Positions 53,132 through 62,983 are shown, counted from the stretch's first letter. The stretch is DNA of 64,000 nucleotides from Rhodospirillales bacterium (GCA_016699855.1 CP064988.1:1392501-1456500); one strand, 5' to 3'. Numbers and translations are program-made. Notes: generated by a model from the sequence alone, not told the origin.

Positions 53132-54045
53132 GACGCGCGCAGCCTGGGATCGAGGACGGCGTTGAGCAGGTCGGCGAACATCGTCAGGCCGATGTAGATG
53201 ACGGCCAGCACCAGCACCACGGACTGCACCACGGGGAAGTCGTTCTTGCCGATGCTCTCCCACGCCAGGAAGCCGACGCCGTGCAGCGCGAACACCGATT
53301 CGATGACGATCGAGCCGCCGAGCATGAAGCCGAGCTGGACGGCCGCGATCGCCACCACCGGGATGGCGGCGTTGCGCAGCGCGTGCTTGAGCAGGATCGA
53401 GGCGCGCGACAGGCCCTTGGCGCGGGCCGTGCGGATGTAGTCGGAACCGAGCGCCTGGATCATGCCGGCGCGCGTCAGCCGGGTCAGCGCCGGGATGGCG
53501 GAGAACGCCAGCACGATGCCGGGCATGACGTAGTGCTGCCACGAGCCGGTGCCGGAGATCGGCAGCCAGCCGAGCTGGAGGCCGAGGGTGATCATCAGCA
53601 GCAGGCCGAGCCAGAAGCTGGGCATCGCCTGGCCGACCAGCGCCACCGCCTGCACGGCGCGGTCGAGCCCGGTGTTCTCGCGCGTCGCCGCCAGCACGCC
53701 CAGCGGGATCGACACCGCCAGCGCGATCGCCAGGCCGGTGAGCCCGAGCGTCAGGGTCACGGGCATGCGCGAGGCGATCAGCGTCGCGGTCCGCTCCTTG
53801 AAGAAGTAGCTCTCGCCGAAATCGCCGACCGCGGCCCGGCCGACCCAGTCGAAGAACTGCACCACGAGCGGCCGGTCGAGCCCGTAGGCGCGCCGCACCA
53901 TCTCGACGTCCTGCTGGGTGGCGTTGGGGCCGGCGATGGAGATCGCGAGGTCGCCCGACAGCCGCGTCAGGATGAACGACAGCGTCAGCACGGTGGCGGC
54001 GACGAGCAGCGCGACGATCAGCCGGCGGGCGAGGAAACGGAGCAT
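53128..54045 (-). CDS. dppB: Oligopeptide ABC transporter permease, DppB type
   Basis: 305 residues. First gene of the operon; upstream is only a 146-base gap to the divergent nadE gene. Six membrane segments, FLARRLIVALLVAATVLTLSF at the start, the conserved YGLDRPLVVQFFDWV, and the EAA-type coupling loop YIRTARAKGLSRASILLKHALRNA. No substrate-binding protein gene is in this operon. Confidence 0.93.
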   Translation of the reverse strand: MLRFLARRLIVALLVAATVLTLSFILTRLSGDLAISIAGPNATQQDVEMVRRAYGLDRPLVVQFFDWVGRAAVGDFGESYFFKERTATLIASRMPVTLTLGLTGLAIALAVSIPLGVLAATRENTGLDRAVQAVALVGQAMPSFWLGLLLMITLGLQLGWLPISGTGSWQHYVMPGIVLAFSAIPALTRLTRAGMIQALGSDYIRTARAKGLSRASILLKHALRNAAIPVVAIAAVQLGFMLGGSIVIESVFALHGVGFLAWESIGKNDFPVVQSVVLVLAVIYIGLTMFADLLNAVLDPRLRAS

Positions 54046-54191
54046 GCCGCGCGACCTTAGGCGACGACCGCCGCCGACGCCATAGCCGCGGCCACCGAGG
54101 GCGCGACGGCCGATGGCGGCGGCGGGCGCGGCGTTGTATAGGGGCCGGCCCGCGGCTTCCGCGGCGACGCCCGCGACCCTACGATGCGCCC

Positions 54192-55851
54192 ATGACCGAC
54201 ACGCTCAACATCGCCATCGCCCAGTTGAATCCCACCGTCGGCGACGTGGCGGGCAATCTGGCCAGAATCCGGGCGGCGCGCGCCGAGGCGGCGGGCCAGG
54301 GCGCCGACATCGTGGTGTTCTCCGAGCTCGTGCTGTCGGGCTATCCGCCCGAGGACCTCGTGTTGAAGCCGGCGTTCCAGCGGCGGCTGGCCGAGGCCGT
54401 CGACGCGCTGCGCGCCGACACCGCCGACGGCGGGCCGGCGCTGCTGGTCACGACGCCGTGGCGCGAGGCCGACAAGCTGCACAACGCCGTGCTGCTGCTC
54501 GACAAGGGCGAGATCGCCGGCAAACGCTTCAAGGTCGACCTGCCGAACTACGGCGTGTTCGACGAGAAGCGCGTCTTCGCGCCGGGCCCGATGCCCGGGC
54601 CGGTGGTGTTCCGGGGCGTGCGCATCGGCGTGCCGATCTGCGAGGACGTGTGGACGCCCGACGTGGTGGAGTGCATCGCCGAGACCGGCGGCGAGATCAT
54701 CCTCGTGCCCAACGGCTCGCCGTTCGAGGTCGACAAGACCGAGCGCCGCCTCCAGCTCGGCGTCGCGCGCGTCGTCGAGAGCGGCCTGCCCTTCGTCTAC
54801 GTCAACCCAGGTCGGCGGCCAGGACGAGCTGATCTTCGACGGCGGTTCGTTCGTGATCGGCGCCGACCGCAAGCTGCGGCTGTCGCTGCCGTCATTCCGC
54901 GAGGCCGTCGTCACTACGCGCTGGACGCGCGGCGCCGACGGCCGCTGGGATTGCGCCGCCGGGACCGTGGCGCCGGCGCAGTCGCGGCTGGAGTCGATGT
55001 ACGACGCGATGGTGCTGGGTCTGCGCGACTACGTGAACAAGAACCGCTTCCCCGGCGTCGTCATCGGCCTGTCGGGCGGCATCGACTCGGCGCTGACCGC
55101 CGCCGTCGCCGCCGACGCGCTGGGGCCCGACCGCGTGCGCACGGTGATGATGCCGTCGCCCTACACCAGCCGCGACAGCCTCGAGGACGCCGCGCAGTGC
55201 GCCGACATGCTGCGCATCAAGTACGACACCATCTCGATCGAGCCGGCGATGCAGGCGTTCGCCGCGATGCTGGCGCCGGTGTTCGCCGGCCGCGCCGCCG
55301 ACGTGACCGAGGAGAACATCCAGGCCCGCGCCCGGGGCGTGACCCTGATGGCGCTGTCCAACAAGTTCGGCGGCATGGTGGTGACCACCGGCAACAAGTC
55401 GGAGATGGCGGTCGGCTACTCGACGCTCTACGGCGACATGTGCGGCGGCTACAACGCGCTCAAGGACGTCTACAAGACCGCTGTGTTCGCGCTGTCGCAC
55501 TGGCGCAACCAGAACCATCCGCAGGGCGCGCTGGGCCCGGCCGGCCGCGTCATCCCCGAGCGCATCATCACCAAGCCGCCCTCGGCCGAGCTCAAACCGG
55601 ACCAGAAGGACCAGGACTCGCTGCCGCCCTACGACCTGCTCGACGCCATCCTCGAGGGGCTGATCGAGCGCGACCTGGCGACCGAGGAGCTGGTGGCCGA
55701 GGGCTACGACGCGGCCACCGTGACCCGCGTCTGGCGCATGCTCGAGAACGCCGAGTACAAGCGGCGCCAGGCGCCGCCGGGCGTCAAGATCACGGCCCGC
55801 GCGATCTCCCGCGACCGCCGCTACCCGATCACCAACGCCTTCCGCGGCTGA
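54192..55851 (+). pseudogene. nadE: Glutamine-dependent NAD(+) synthetase, frameshifted as sequenced
   Basis: Makes NAD from nicotinate adenine dinucleotide. The N-terminal nitrilase-type glutaminase domain is intact (Glu in VFSELVLSGYPPED, Lys in KRFKVDLPNYG, Cys in VPICEDVW), and so is the C-terminal synthetase (PP-loop GLSGGIDSALTAAV; TTGNKSEMAVGYSTLYGDM). A one-base excess in the C run at 54806-54808 separates them: dropping one C joins FVYVN to QVGGQDELIFDGGSFVIGADRK. The restored protein is 552 residues, the normal length. Since nadE is usually essential, a sequencing indel is the simplest reading unless a second copy exists. Confidence 0.85.
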
Positions 55852-55858
55852 GCGCCAC

Positions 55859-55907
55859 CCGCGGCGCCCGGGCGCGCGACGGGCGGAGCGCGCGACGGGC
55901 GCCGCGG
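55859..55907. terminator. Nested inverted repeat between nadE and gor
   Basis: Perfect 12-bp arms CCGCGGCGCCCG and CGGGCGCCGCGG, 25 bases apart, with an inner GCGCGC pair. It sits between convergent genes and probably ends transcription from both sides, without a T-run. Confidence 0.5.
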
Positions 55908-55912
55908 CTCCC

Positions 55913-57295
55913 TCACTCCGCGGCGCGGGCGGTGGGTTCGGGATCGGGGCGCCTGGTGCGCATGGTGACGAACTCCTCGCCGGCGGTCGGATGGATGCCC
56001 ACGGTGGCGTCGAACATCGCCTTGGTGGCGCCGGCCTTCACGGCGATCCCGATCCCCTGGATCAGCTCGGCGGCGTCGTCGCCGACCATGTGGGCGCCGA
56101 CCACGCGGCCGCCGGCGCGCTCGACCACCAGCTTCATGAAGGTCTTCTGGTCGCGGCCGGTCAGCGTGTGCTTCATCGGCCGGAAGCTCGAGGCGTAGAC
56201 GTCGACCGCCGGATGCACGCGGCGGGCCTCGGCCTCTGTGAGTCCGACGGTGGCCATCTGCGGCTGCGAGAACACCGCCGAGGGGACGTCGCGATGATCG
56301 GGCTTGCGCGGCCTGCCGCCGAACACCGTGTCGGCGAAGCAGTGGCCCTCCATGATCGCCACCGGCGTCAGGTTCATCCGGTTGGTGACGTCGCCGACGG
56401 CGTAGATGCCCGGCGTCGTGGTCTGCGACCATTCGTCGACGGTGACGGCGCCGGCCTTGTCGAGCAGGACGCCGACCTTCTCCAGCCCGAGACCGGCGAC
56501 GTTGGGGACGCGGCCGGTGGCGTACATCACGACGTCGGCGTCGAGCGTGGCGCCGTCCTTGAGCGTGGCGCGCAGGCCGCCGTCGACGCGCTCGATGCGC
56601 GCGACCTCCGAGTCCGTGCGGAAGCGCACGCCCTTGGCCTTCATGCCGCTCTGCACGGCGTCGCGGCATTCCTCGTCGAATCCGCGCAGCACGCGGTCGC
56701 GGCGCAGCACGAGCGTCGTCTCGGCGCCGAGCCCGTTGAAGATGCCCGCGAACTCGACGGCGATGTAGCCGCCGCCGACGATGACGATCCGCCGCGGCAT
56801 CGCCGGCAGGTGGAACGCGTCGTCCGACACGATCGCCAGCTCGGCGCCGGGGATCGACGGCCGCCACGGCCGCGCGCCGGTCGAGATCAGCACCTTGCCG
56901 GCGGTGACGGCGCGGCCGCCGACGTCGAGGGTGTGCTGGTCCATGAAACGCCCGCGCCCGACCACCAGATCGACGTTGGCGCCCTTGAGCAGGGTCTTGT
57001 AGACGCCGTTGAGGCGCATGACCTCCTTCTGGACGTTGTCGCGCAGCGTCGTCCAGGCGAAGGCCGGATGCGGCACGGTCCAACCATAGGCGGCGGCGTC
57101 CTCGACCTCCTCCGACACGTGCGAGCCATAGACCAGCAGCTTCTTGGGCACGCAGCCGCGGATGACGCAGGTACCGCCGACCAGGTCGTCCTCGCAGATG
57201 CCGACCCGGGCGCCGTGGCCGGCGGCGATCCGGCTGGCGCGCACGCCGCCCGACCCGGCGCCGATCACGAACAGATCGTAGTCATACCCGGCCAT
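55913..57295 (-). CDS. gor: Glutathione-disulfide reductase
   Basis: 460 residues. FAD- and NADPH-dependent flavoenzyme that regenerates reduced glutathione. FAD-binding YDLFVIGAGSGGVRASRIAA, redox-active disulfide in GGTCVIRGCVPKKLLVYG, NADPH-binding IVIVGGGYIAVEFAGI, second FAD motif TTPGIYAVGDV, and the catalytic His-Glu in VGIHPTAGEEFVTMR. A good AGAGG ribosome site lies before the ATG at 57295. It is divergent from the EF-hand gene. Cytoplasmic. Confidence 0.93.
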   Translation of the reverse strand: MAGYDYDLFVIGAGSGGVRASRIAAGHGARVGICEDDLVGGTCVIRGCVPKKLLVYGSHVSEEVEDAAAYGWTVPHPAFAWTTLRDNVQKEVMRLNGVYKTLLKGANVDLVVGRGRFMDQHTLDVGGRAVTAGKVLISTGARPWRPSIPGAELAIVSDDAFHLPAMPRRIVIVGGGYIAVEFAGIFNGLGAETTLVLRRDRVLRGFDEECRDAVQSGMKAKGVRFRTDSEVARIERVDGGLRATLKDGATLDADVVMYATGRVPNVAGLGLEKVGVLLDKAGAVTVDEWSQTTTPGIYAVGDVTNRMNLTPVAIMEGHCFADTVFGGRPRKPDHRDVPSAVFSQPQMATVGLTEAEARRVHPAVDVYASSFRPMKHTLTGRDQKTFMKLVVERAGGRVVGAHMVGDDAAELIQGIGIAVKAGATKAMFDATVGIHPTAGEEFVTMRTRRPDPEPTARAAE

Positions 57296-57325
57296 CGTGA
57301 TACCTCTTTAGGTTGTATTCACAAG

Positions 57326-57347
57326 CCATATTCTCGCCTTTATATGG
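57326..57347. promoter_or_regulatory. Inverted repeat in the gor leader
   Basis: CCATAT and ATATGG separated by ten bases, in an AT-rich patch 30-50 bases upstream of gor. Could be part of a promoter or an operator; no regulator is identified. Confidence 0.3.
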
Positions 57348-57482
57348 CCAATCCCGCGCCCCGTTCGGCCGACTATATCGACCGGCCGGAAAAACGCGAA
57401 GGCCGCGGGGATGCCCCGCCCGACCGCCGCGTAAGCATCAACGACATGGCCAGCCGCCGGCGGCCCCGCAAGGAGACCCGAG

Positions 57483-58016
57483 ATGAGATCGACCCGCGCC
57501 ATCGCCGCCGCCCTGCTCGCCACCGCCGCCTTCACGGCGCTGCCGGTCCTGGCGCAGCAGCCGACGACCACACCGGCCAAGGCCGAGCGCGGCCGCGCCC
57601 AGTTCGACCGGATCGACACCAACAAGGACGGCTTCATCGACCGCCAGGAGGCGCGCGCCGCCCGCGAGACGATGTTCGACCGCCTCGACGCCAACAAGGA
57701 CGGCCGCATCACCCGCGAGGAGATCGCCGCCGGCCGTCGCCAGGGTCCGAAGGGGCAGTCCGGCGGCATCAACGCGCAGCCGACCGACGCGCAGCGTCCG
57801 GCCGGCGCCGCGCAGGCACGCGCCGCCCGTCTCGACCGGATGTTCCAGAAGCTCGACGCCGACAAGGATGGCGGCATCAGCCGCGCGGAGTGGAACGTCA
57901 CGGTCGACGCGCGTTTCGACCGCTGCGACGTGAACAAGGACGACAAGCTGGCGCCGGGCGAGTGCCGCCAGGCCCAGGCCGGCCGCGGCGGCCGCCCGGC
58001 GGCGCCGAAGCAGTAG
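57483..58016 (+). CDS. Periplasmic EF-hand calcium-binding protein
   Basis: 177 residues with a Sec leader (MRSTRAIAAALLATAAFTAL...LAQ). Four EF-hand loops: DTNKDGFIDRQE, DANKDGRITREE, DADKDGGISRAE and DVNKDDKLAPGE, each with the expected acidic positions at 1, 3, 5 and 12; the last loop has Asp in place of Gly at position 6. Pairs 1-2 and 3-4 are separated by a Gln/Gly/Ala-rich linker. Likely a calcium buffer or sensor in the periplasm; partner unknown. An AGGAG-like site (AAGGAGACCCGAG) precedes the ATG. Confidence 0.9.
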   Translation: MRSTRAIAAALLATAAFTALPVLAQQPTTTPAKAERGRAQFDRIDTNKDGFIDRQEARAARETMFDRLDANKDGRITREEIAAGRRQGPKGQSGGINAQPTDAQRPAGAAQARAARLDRMFQKLDADKDGGISRAEWNVTVDARFDRCDVNKDDKLAPGECRQAQAGRGGRPAAPKQ

Positions 58017-58040
58017 ACGAGCGGCGGCGCCGGCCGCGTC

Positions 58041-58805
58041 TCAGAACGCGACCGGCGTCGGCGCCTGGGGCACGGATTTCCAGAACTCGGCGTCGTGGCC
58101 GAAGAAGATGCGGGCACCGCCCGCCTCCAGCGCCGCGAGCCGGTCGAGCGAGGCGAGCATCGCCTCGCGGTCGTGCACGAAGCGCGGTAGAAGGCGCTCG
58201 CGCAGGGTGCGGCAGAAATAGCAGGAGTCGCCGGCCAGCACGACGTCGCCGCCGTCCAGCCGCACCCGCAGCGACTGGTGCCCCGGCGTGTGGCCGTGGG
58301 TCGGCAGGCAGACCACGCTGCCGTCGCCGAACAGATCGTGCTCGCCGTCGGCCTTCACGACGGGATGGCCGAGATCGTAGTCGCGCCGGTCGAAACCGCT
58401 GGCGGCGGCGCGGTCGGGATCCATCCCCGCCTCCCACTCCCGCTTCTGGATCACCAGCGTGGCGTTCGGCACCAGGGCGTTGCCGCCGGCGTGGTCGAAA
58501 TGCAGATGCGAGTTGACGACGTAGTCGACGCGCCCGGCGTCGCGGTCGATCGCCGCCAGCCGCGACGCCACGTCGTCCTCCGCCCCGTAGTGGAACTGGA
58601 ACAGCCGCGCCGCCCGGCCGATGCGCGCCGCGGCGTCGACGCGGCAGTCCGGATGCATGCCGGTGTCGAACAACGCCAGCCCCTTCGGATGCTCGATCAG
58701 GTAGCTGGGGATCGGCAGGCGGCACTCGCCCTCGCCGCCCTCGATCATGTCCTTCATGCGGCCCGTGAGCCAGCCGCAGGTCATGGCGTAGAGCCTCACC
58801 GTCAT
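58041..58805 (-). CDS. Metallo-beta-lactamase fold hydrolase, AHL-lactonase-like
   Basis: 254 residues. The dizinc motif SHLHFDHAGGN, the later HGHTPGHQS, an Asp in LAGDSCYF and His in FGHDAEFW give the full metal set of N-acyl-homoserine lactonases (AiiA type). PIPSYLIEHPKGLALFDTGMHPD at the N-terminus is also typical. These open lactone rings and quench quorum signals, but related proteins hydrolyse other lactones or thioesters. It is the last gene of a likely operon with an acyl-CoA ligase and a quinone reductase, which might instead suggest a catabolic lactone. No luxI/luxR is in the window. Confidence 0.85.
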   Translation of the reverse strand: MTVRLYAMTCGWLTGRMKDMIEGGEGECRLPIPSYLIEHPKGLALFDTGMHPDCRVDAAARIGRAARLFQFHYGAEDDVASRLAAIDRDAGRVDYVVNSHLHFDHAGGNALVPNATLVIQKREWEAGMDPDRAAASGFDRRDYDLGHPVVKADGEHDLFGDGSVVCLPTHGHTPGHQSLRVRLDGGDVVLAGDSCYFCRTLRERLLPRFVHDREAMLASLDRLAALEAGGARIFFGHDAEFWKSVPQAPTPVAF

Positions 58806-58854
58806 CGACGATCTCCCTCGCGGTCCCGGCCCCCGACGCGGCGGCCGCGCGCCG

Positions 58855-59826
58855 TCACATCGTCAGCACGATCTTCCCGAAGTGCTCGTTGGCGCGCATC
58901 GCGTCGAGCGCCGCCACCACCTTCTCCAGCGGATAGGCGCGGTCGATCGGCAGCGACAGCCTGCCGGCCTCGACCGCCGGCCACAGATCGGCGCGCATCA
59001 GGCGGTTGATCTCGGCCACCTCCTCCGTCGAACGCGTGCGGAAGGTGACGCCGATGTAGTCGATGCGCTTGAGCGCGTGCAGGTCGAAGTTGAAGGTGCC
59101 GGTCATGCCGCCGAGCCGGCCGACGTTGACGATGCGGCCGAGGATGGCGCAGGCCTTCATGTTGCCGTCCATCACGCCGCCCGACACCTGGTCGACGATC
59201 AGGTTCACGCCCTTGCCGCCGGTCGCCTCGACGACCTGGTCCGGCCAGGCCACGTCCTTCGAATCCAGCGCCAGATCGCAGCCGTACTCCGCCAGCCGCG
59301 CGCGCCGCGCCGCGTTGGTCGAGGTGCCCATCACCTTGGACGCGCCCATGACCTTGGCGATCTGCATCGCCATCAGCCCGACGCCCGAGCTGGCGCCCTG
59401 GATCATCACCGTCTCCCCCTCGCGCAGCCGGCCGGCGGTGACGACGGCGTTGTGCATGGTCTGCAGCGCCACCGGATAGCAGGCGGCCTGCTCCCACGTC
59501 ATGTTGTTGGCCGGCACCTTGTGGACGCGTCCGATGTCGGTGACGGCGTACTCGGCGTAGCCGCCCGGCGCCGAGCCCATGACCCGGTCTCCGGCCTTTA
59601 TGCCGGTCACGGCCGATCCGACCGCCTCGACCTCGCCGGCGCATTCCAGCCCCAGCCGCGCGCCGACGCCGCCGATCGAGCCGTGCCGCGTGCCGGCGGC
59701 GATCGCGAGGTCGGCGCGGTTCAGGCTCGCGGCGCGCACCCGGATCAGCACCTCGTTCGGTTTCGGCGTGGGTTTGGGCACGTCCTGAATCTCGACGCCC
59801 TTCTCTCCAACGACGGCGGCTTTCAT
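58855..59826 (-). CDS. Quinone oxidoreductase-like zinc-binding dehydrogenase
   Basis: 323 residues. Medium-chain reductase of the NADPH:quinone oxidoreductase/PIG3 type, lacking the catalytic zinc ligands. MKAAVVGEKGVEIQDVPKP, VLIRVRAASLNRADL, VMIQGASSGVGLMAMQIAK (NADPH loop) and the C-terminal GKIVLTM. It lies 42 bases after the acyl-CoA ligase gene and 49 before the lactonase-like gene, so all three are likely cotranscribed. The substrate could be a quinone or an enone. Confidence 0.9.
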   Translation of the reverse strand: MKAAVVGEKGVEIQDVPKPTPKPNEVLIRVRAASLNRADLAIAAGTRHGSIGGVGARLGLECAGEVEAVGSAVTGIKAGDRVMGSAPGGYAEYAVTDIGRVHKVPANNMTWEQAACYPVALQTMHNAVVTAGRLREGETVMIQGASSGVGLMAMQIAKVMGASKVMGTSTNAARRARLAEYGCDLALDSKDVAWPDQVVEATGGKGVNLIVDQVSGGVMDGNMKACAILGRIVNVGRLGGMTGTFNFDLHALKRIDYIGVTFRTRSTEEVAEINRLMRADLWPAVEAGRLSLPIDRAYPLEKVVAALDAMRANEHFGKIVLTM

Positions 59827-59868
59827 GGCGATCTCTCCCGGAAACGGACGCGCGGCGGAATCGCCGCT

Positions 59869-61452
59869 TCACACGATGTTGCTGCCGCGGCCCTGCCAAT
59901 AGCGGTCGCGCAGGACGCGCTTGTAGAGCTTGCCGGTGGGGTGCCGCGGCAGTTCGGCGTCGAAATCGACGCTGCGCGGGCTCTTCACGGCCGACAGATG
60001 CTCGCGGCAGTAGGCGATCAGCTCCTCGGCCAGCGCCGGGCCGGCCTCGGCCATGTCGCGCGGCTGCACCACGGCCTTCACTTCCTCGCCGAAATCCTCG
60101 TTGGGCACCCCGAACACCGCGACGTCGACCACCTTGGGGTGGTTGATCAGCACGTTCTCGGCCTCTTGCGGGTAGATGTTCACGCCGCCGGAGATGATCA
60201 TGAAGGCCTTGCGGTCGGTGAGGTAGAGGTAGCCCTCGGAATCGACGTAGCCGACGTCGCCCAGCGTGGTCCAGCCCTTGGGGTGGCGCGACTCCGCCGT
60301 CTTCTTCGGATCGTTGTGGTACGCGAACGGACGGCCCTCGGCGAAGTAGACGGTGCCGGATTCGCCGGTCGGCACCTCCTCGCCGTCCTCGCCGCAGATC
60401 TTGAGCTTGCCGATCATCGCCCTGCCGACGCTGCCCTTGTGCGCCAGCCACTCCTGCGAATTGATCATCGTGATGCCGTTGCCCTCGGTGCCGCCGTAGT
60501 ACTCGAACAGGATCGGGCCCCACCACGCGATCATCTTCTCCTTCACCGGCACCGGGCATGGCGCCGCGGCGTGGATGGCGCAGCGCAGGCTCGAGACGTC
60601 GTACTTCGCGCGCACCTCGTCGGGCAGCTTGAGCATGCGGACGAACATCGTCGGCACGAGCTGGGAATGCGTCGCGCGGTGCTTCTGGAGCAGGCGCAGA
60701 TACTCCTCGGCGTCGAAATGCTCCATCAGAACGCAGGTGCCGCCTAGCCGCATGACCGTCATGTTGAAGCGCAGCGGGGCCGCGTGGTAGAGCGGCGCCG
60801 GCGAGAGATAGATCGAGTCCGCGTCGATGCCGTAGAGCCGCCGCGTCAGGTCGAGCAGCGGATTGAGCGCGTCGATCGGCTCGCCGCTCAGCGGCGCCAG
60901 CACGCCCTTCGGCCGGCCGGTGGTTCCCGACGAGTAGAGCATGTCGTTGCCGGCGGTCTCGTCGGCGAGCCGCTCGGCCGGATACCGCGCCACGACGGTC
61001 TCGAAGGACTCGAAGCCGGGGATCGTCCCGTCGATCATCAGCCGCAGCCCGACGCCCGTGATCCCCGGCGCGATCTCGGCCGCCGTACCGGCCAGATATT
61101 TCGACGTGATGAACAGCTTGGCGCCGCAGTCGCCCACGATGTAGGCGGCCTCGGCCGCCGTCAGCCGCGAGCTGATCGCGGTGTAGATCAGGCCGGCGCG
61201 CTGCGCCGCCCAGCAGATCTCGAAGAACCGGGCGTGGTTCTCCAGCATCAGCGCGAGGTGGTCGCCGACCTTCAAGCCGTTGGCGCGGAACATCCGGGCG
61301 ATCCGGTTGGACCGCTCTTCGAGCTGCCCGTAGGTCACGGTCTCGCCGCTGCCCGCCATCACGTAGGCGATCTTCTCGGGATTGCTGGCGGCGTGGATAT
61401 GCGGATGCACGAACTTCTCCGGCGGGACGCGGAAACGACGATGCGCATCCAA
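59869..61452 (-). CDS. AMP-dependent acyl-CoA synthetase/ligase
   Basis: 527 residues. ANL-superfamily adenylating enzyme: P-loop YSSGTTGRPKG, YYGGTEG (A5), GDVGYVDSEGYLYLTDRK (A7), ISGGVNIYPQEAENVL (A8) and the catalytic Lys in RHPTGKLYKR (A10). It activates a fatty or aromatic acid to its CoA thioester via the acyl-AMP. Full length. Heads a minus-strand group with a quinone reductase and a lactonase-like gene, and follows a VOC gene by 36 bases. The acid used is unknown. Confidence 0.92.
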   Translation of the reverse strand: MDAHRRFRVPPEKFVHPHIHAASNPEKIAYVMAGSGETVTYGQLEERSNRIARMFRANGLKVGDHLALMLENHARFFEICWAAQRAGLIYTAISSRLTAAEAAYIVGDCGAKLFITSKYLAGTAAEIAPGITGVGLRLMIDGTIPGFESFETVVARYPAERLADETAGNDMLYSSGTTGRPKGVLAPLSGEPIDALNPLLDLTRRLYGIDADSIYLSPAPLYHAAPLRFNMTVMRLGGTCVLMEHFDAEEYLRLLQKHRATHSQLVPTMFVRMLKLPDEVRAKYDVSSLRCAIHAAAPCPVPVKEKMIAWWGPILFEYYGGTEGNGITMINSQEWLAHKGSVGRAMIGKLKICGEDGEEVPTGESGTVYFAEGRPFAYHNDPKKTAESRHPKGWTTLGDVGYVDSEGYLYLTDRKAFMIISGGVNIYPQEAENVLINHPKVVDVAVFGVPNEDFGEEVKAVVQPRDMAEAGPALAEELIAYCREHLSAVKSPRSVDFDAELPRHPTGKLYKRVLRDRYWQGRGSNIV

Positions 61453-61488
61453 CCGGCCGCGTCGCTCCGGGTCAAGCGCGAGCGGAGG

Positions 61489-61848
61489 TCAGCACGCCCC
61501 CCGCGGCGCGCAGCCGAAGCGCAGCAGGTTGCCGTGGGGGTCGTGGATGTGGAACTCCTTCATATCCCACGGCCGGACCTCGAAGGACGGCAGCCGCGGC
61601 ACGCCGCGGGGGCGGCACTCCTCGTGGAGCGCCGCCACCTGGCCGCCACGGCTGTCGCAGGACGTGTTGTCGGGATGGATCCGGTCCTCCGCGGGCCGGA
61701 AATGGATCTCAATGTCGTCGCGCCTCACCAACAGGCAGTCGCCGTGGCGGTCCGCCGAGAACCCGGGCTGGCCGGCGTAGAGGGCCAGCGACTCGTCGAT
61801 GTCGAGCGAGGCCCGCACCGGGATCGTCCGCGCCGGCTCGAGGGCCAT
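61489..61848 (-). CDS. VOC-superfamily protein, bleomycin-resistance-like
   Basis: 119 residues. A single vicinal-oxygen-chelate domain: two beta-alpha-beta-beta-beta modules, with IPVRASLDIDESLALYAGQPGFSA at the start, RRDDIEIHF in the middle and WDMKEFHIHDPHGNLLRFG at the end. The layout fits Ble/glyoxalase-like proteins that sequester drugs or act as dioxygenases or isomerases. No metal triad can be confidently named. Same strand as the CoA ligase group. Confidence 0.8.
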   Translation of the reverse strand: MALEPARTIPVRASLDIDESLALYAGQPGFSADRHGDCLLVRRDDIEIHFRPAEDRIHPDNTSCDSRGGQVAALHEECRPRGVPRLPSFEVRPWDMKEFHIHDPHGNLLRFGCAPRGAC

Positions 61849-61954
61849 CGCTCGTCACTTCCGTCGAATGGCATCGGCGCGCCACTTAACTGGAATGCGA
61901 CCGGATCGCAAAGCCGAATGCCACTCCGGCGGGATCCGGCGATGGACGGCGTCC

Positions 61955-62975
61955 TCAGGCCGGCGCGGGGACGCCCCGCGCGAAGAAGCAGGCGGCGAGA
62001 TGCCCGTCGCCGAGATCGTCGAGCGCCGGCGCGGCTTCGACGCAGCGGTCGCGCTTCAGCGGGCAGCGCGGATGGAAATGGCATCCCGCCGGCGGATCGA
62101 GCGCGCTGGCGATCTCGCCGCGCGCCTTCTCGAACGCGGCGGTCGAGGTCTTGAACGGATCGGGGATCGCCGCGATCAGCGCGCGCGTGTAGGGATGGCG
62201 CGGATCCTCGAAAATGCGGCGCCAGCCGCCGGTCTCGACGATGCGGCCGAGATACATGACGGCGACCCGGTCGCTCATGTGCTCGACCACGCCGAGGTCG
62301 TGGCTGATCATGATGTAGGCGAGGCCCAGCTCGTCCTTCAGCTCGAGCAGCAGGTTGATGATCTGGGCGCGGATCGAGACGTCGAGCGCCGACACCGGCT
62401 CGTCGCAGATGACCAGGCGCGGGCGCAGGATCAGCGCCCGCGCGATGCCGATGCGCTGGCGCTGGCCGCCGGAGAACTCGTGCGGATAGCGGTCGGCGTG
62501 CTCCGGCCGCAGCCCGACCTTGGCCATCATGTCGGCGACGCGGTGGTCGACCTCGGCGCGGTCGCGCACGCCGTGCAGGCGCAGTGGATCGGCGAGCGTG
62601 CGGCGCACGGTCTGGCGCGGATTGAGCGACGCGTAGGGGTCCTGGAACACCATCTGCACGGTGCGCGCCGTGGCCATCCGGTCGAGCGCGCCGTCGGCGC
62701 CGAGCGCCCGGCCGTCGAGCAGGACGCGGCCGGAGGTCGGCGCCACCAGCCCCATGACGGCGAGCGCCAAGGTCGATTTTCCGCAGCCCGACTCGCCCAC
62801 CAGGCCAAGGCACTCGCCGGGCTTCACCTCGAGATCGACGCCGTCGACCGCCTTCAGCAGGCGCTTGCGGCCCGCGAACCCGCCGCCGACGGCGTAGTGG
62901 ACGGCGAGGCGGTCCAGCCGCAGCAACGGGCCGTCGCCGGCGGGCGGCGGCGATGGCGCGGTGGCGGCGGCCATG

Positions 62976-62983
<8 letters not shown>
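61955..62983 (-). CDS. Oligopeptide ABC transporter ATPase, OppF/DppF type (second system)
   Basis: 342 residues, overlapping the upstream ATPase gene by eight bases. Walker A GESGCGKST, Q-loop VFQDPYASLNPRQTV, signature FSGGQRQRIGIARAL, Walker B VICDEPVSALD, switch His ISHDLGVVEH and the C-terminal CHFHPRCPLKRDRC. It pairs with the ATPase at 62976 in a second peptide-import operon that continues past the right edge of the window. Confidence 0.93.
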
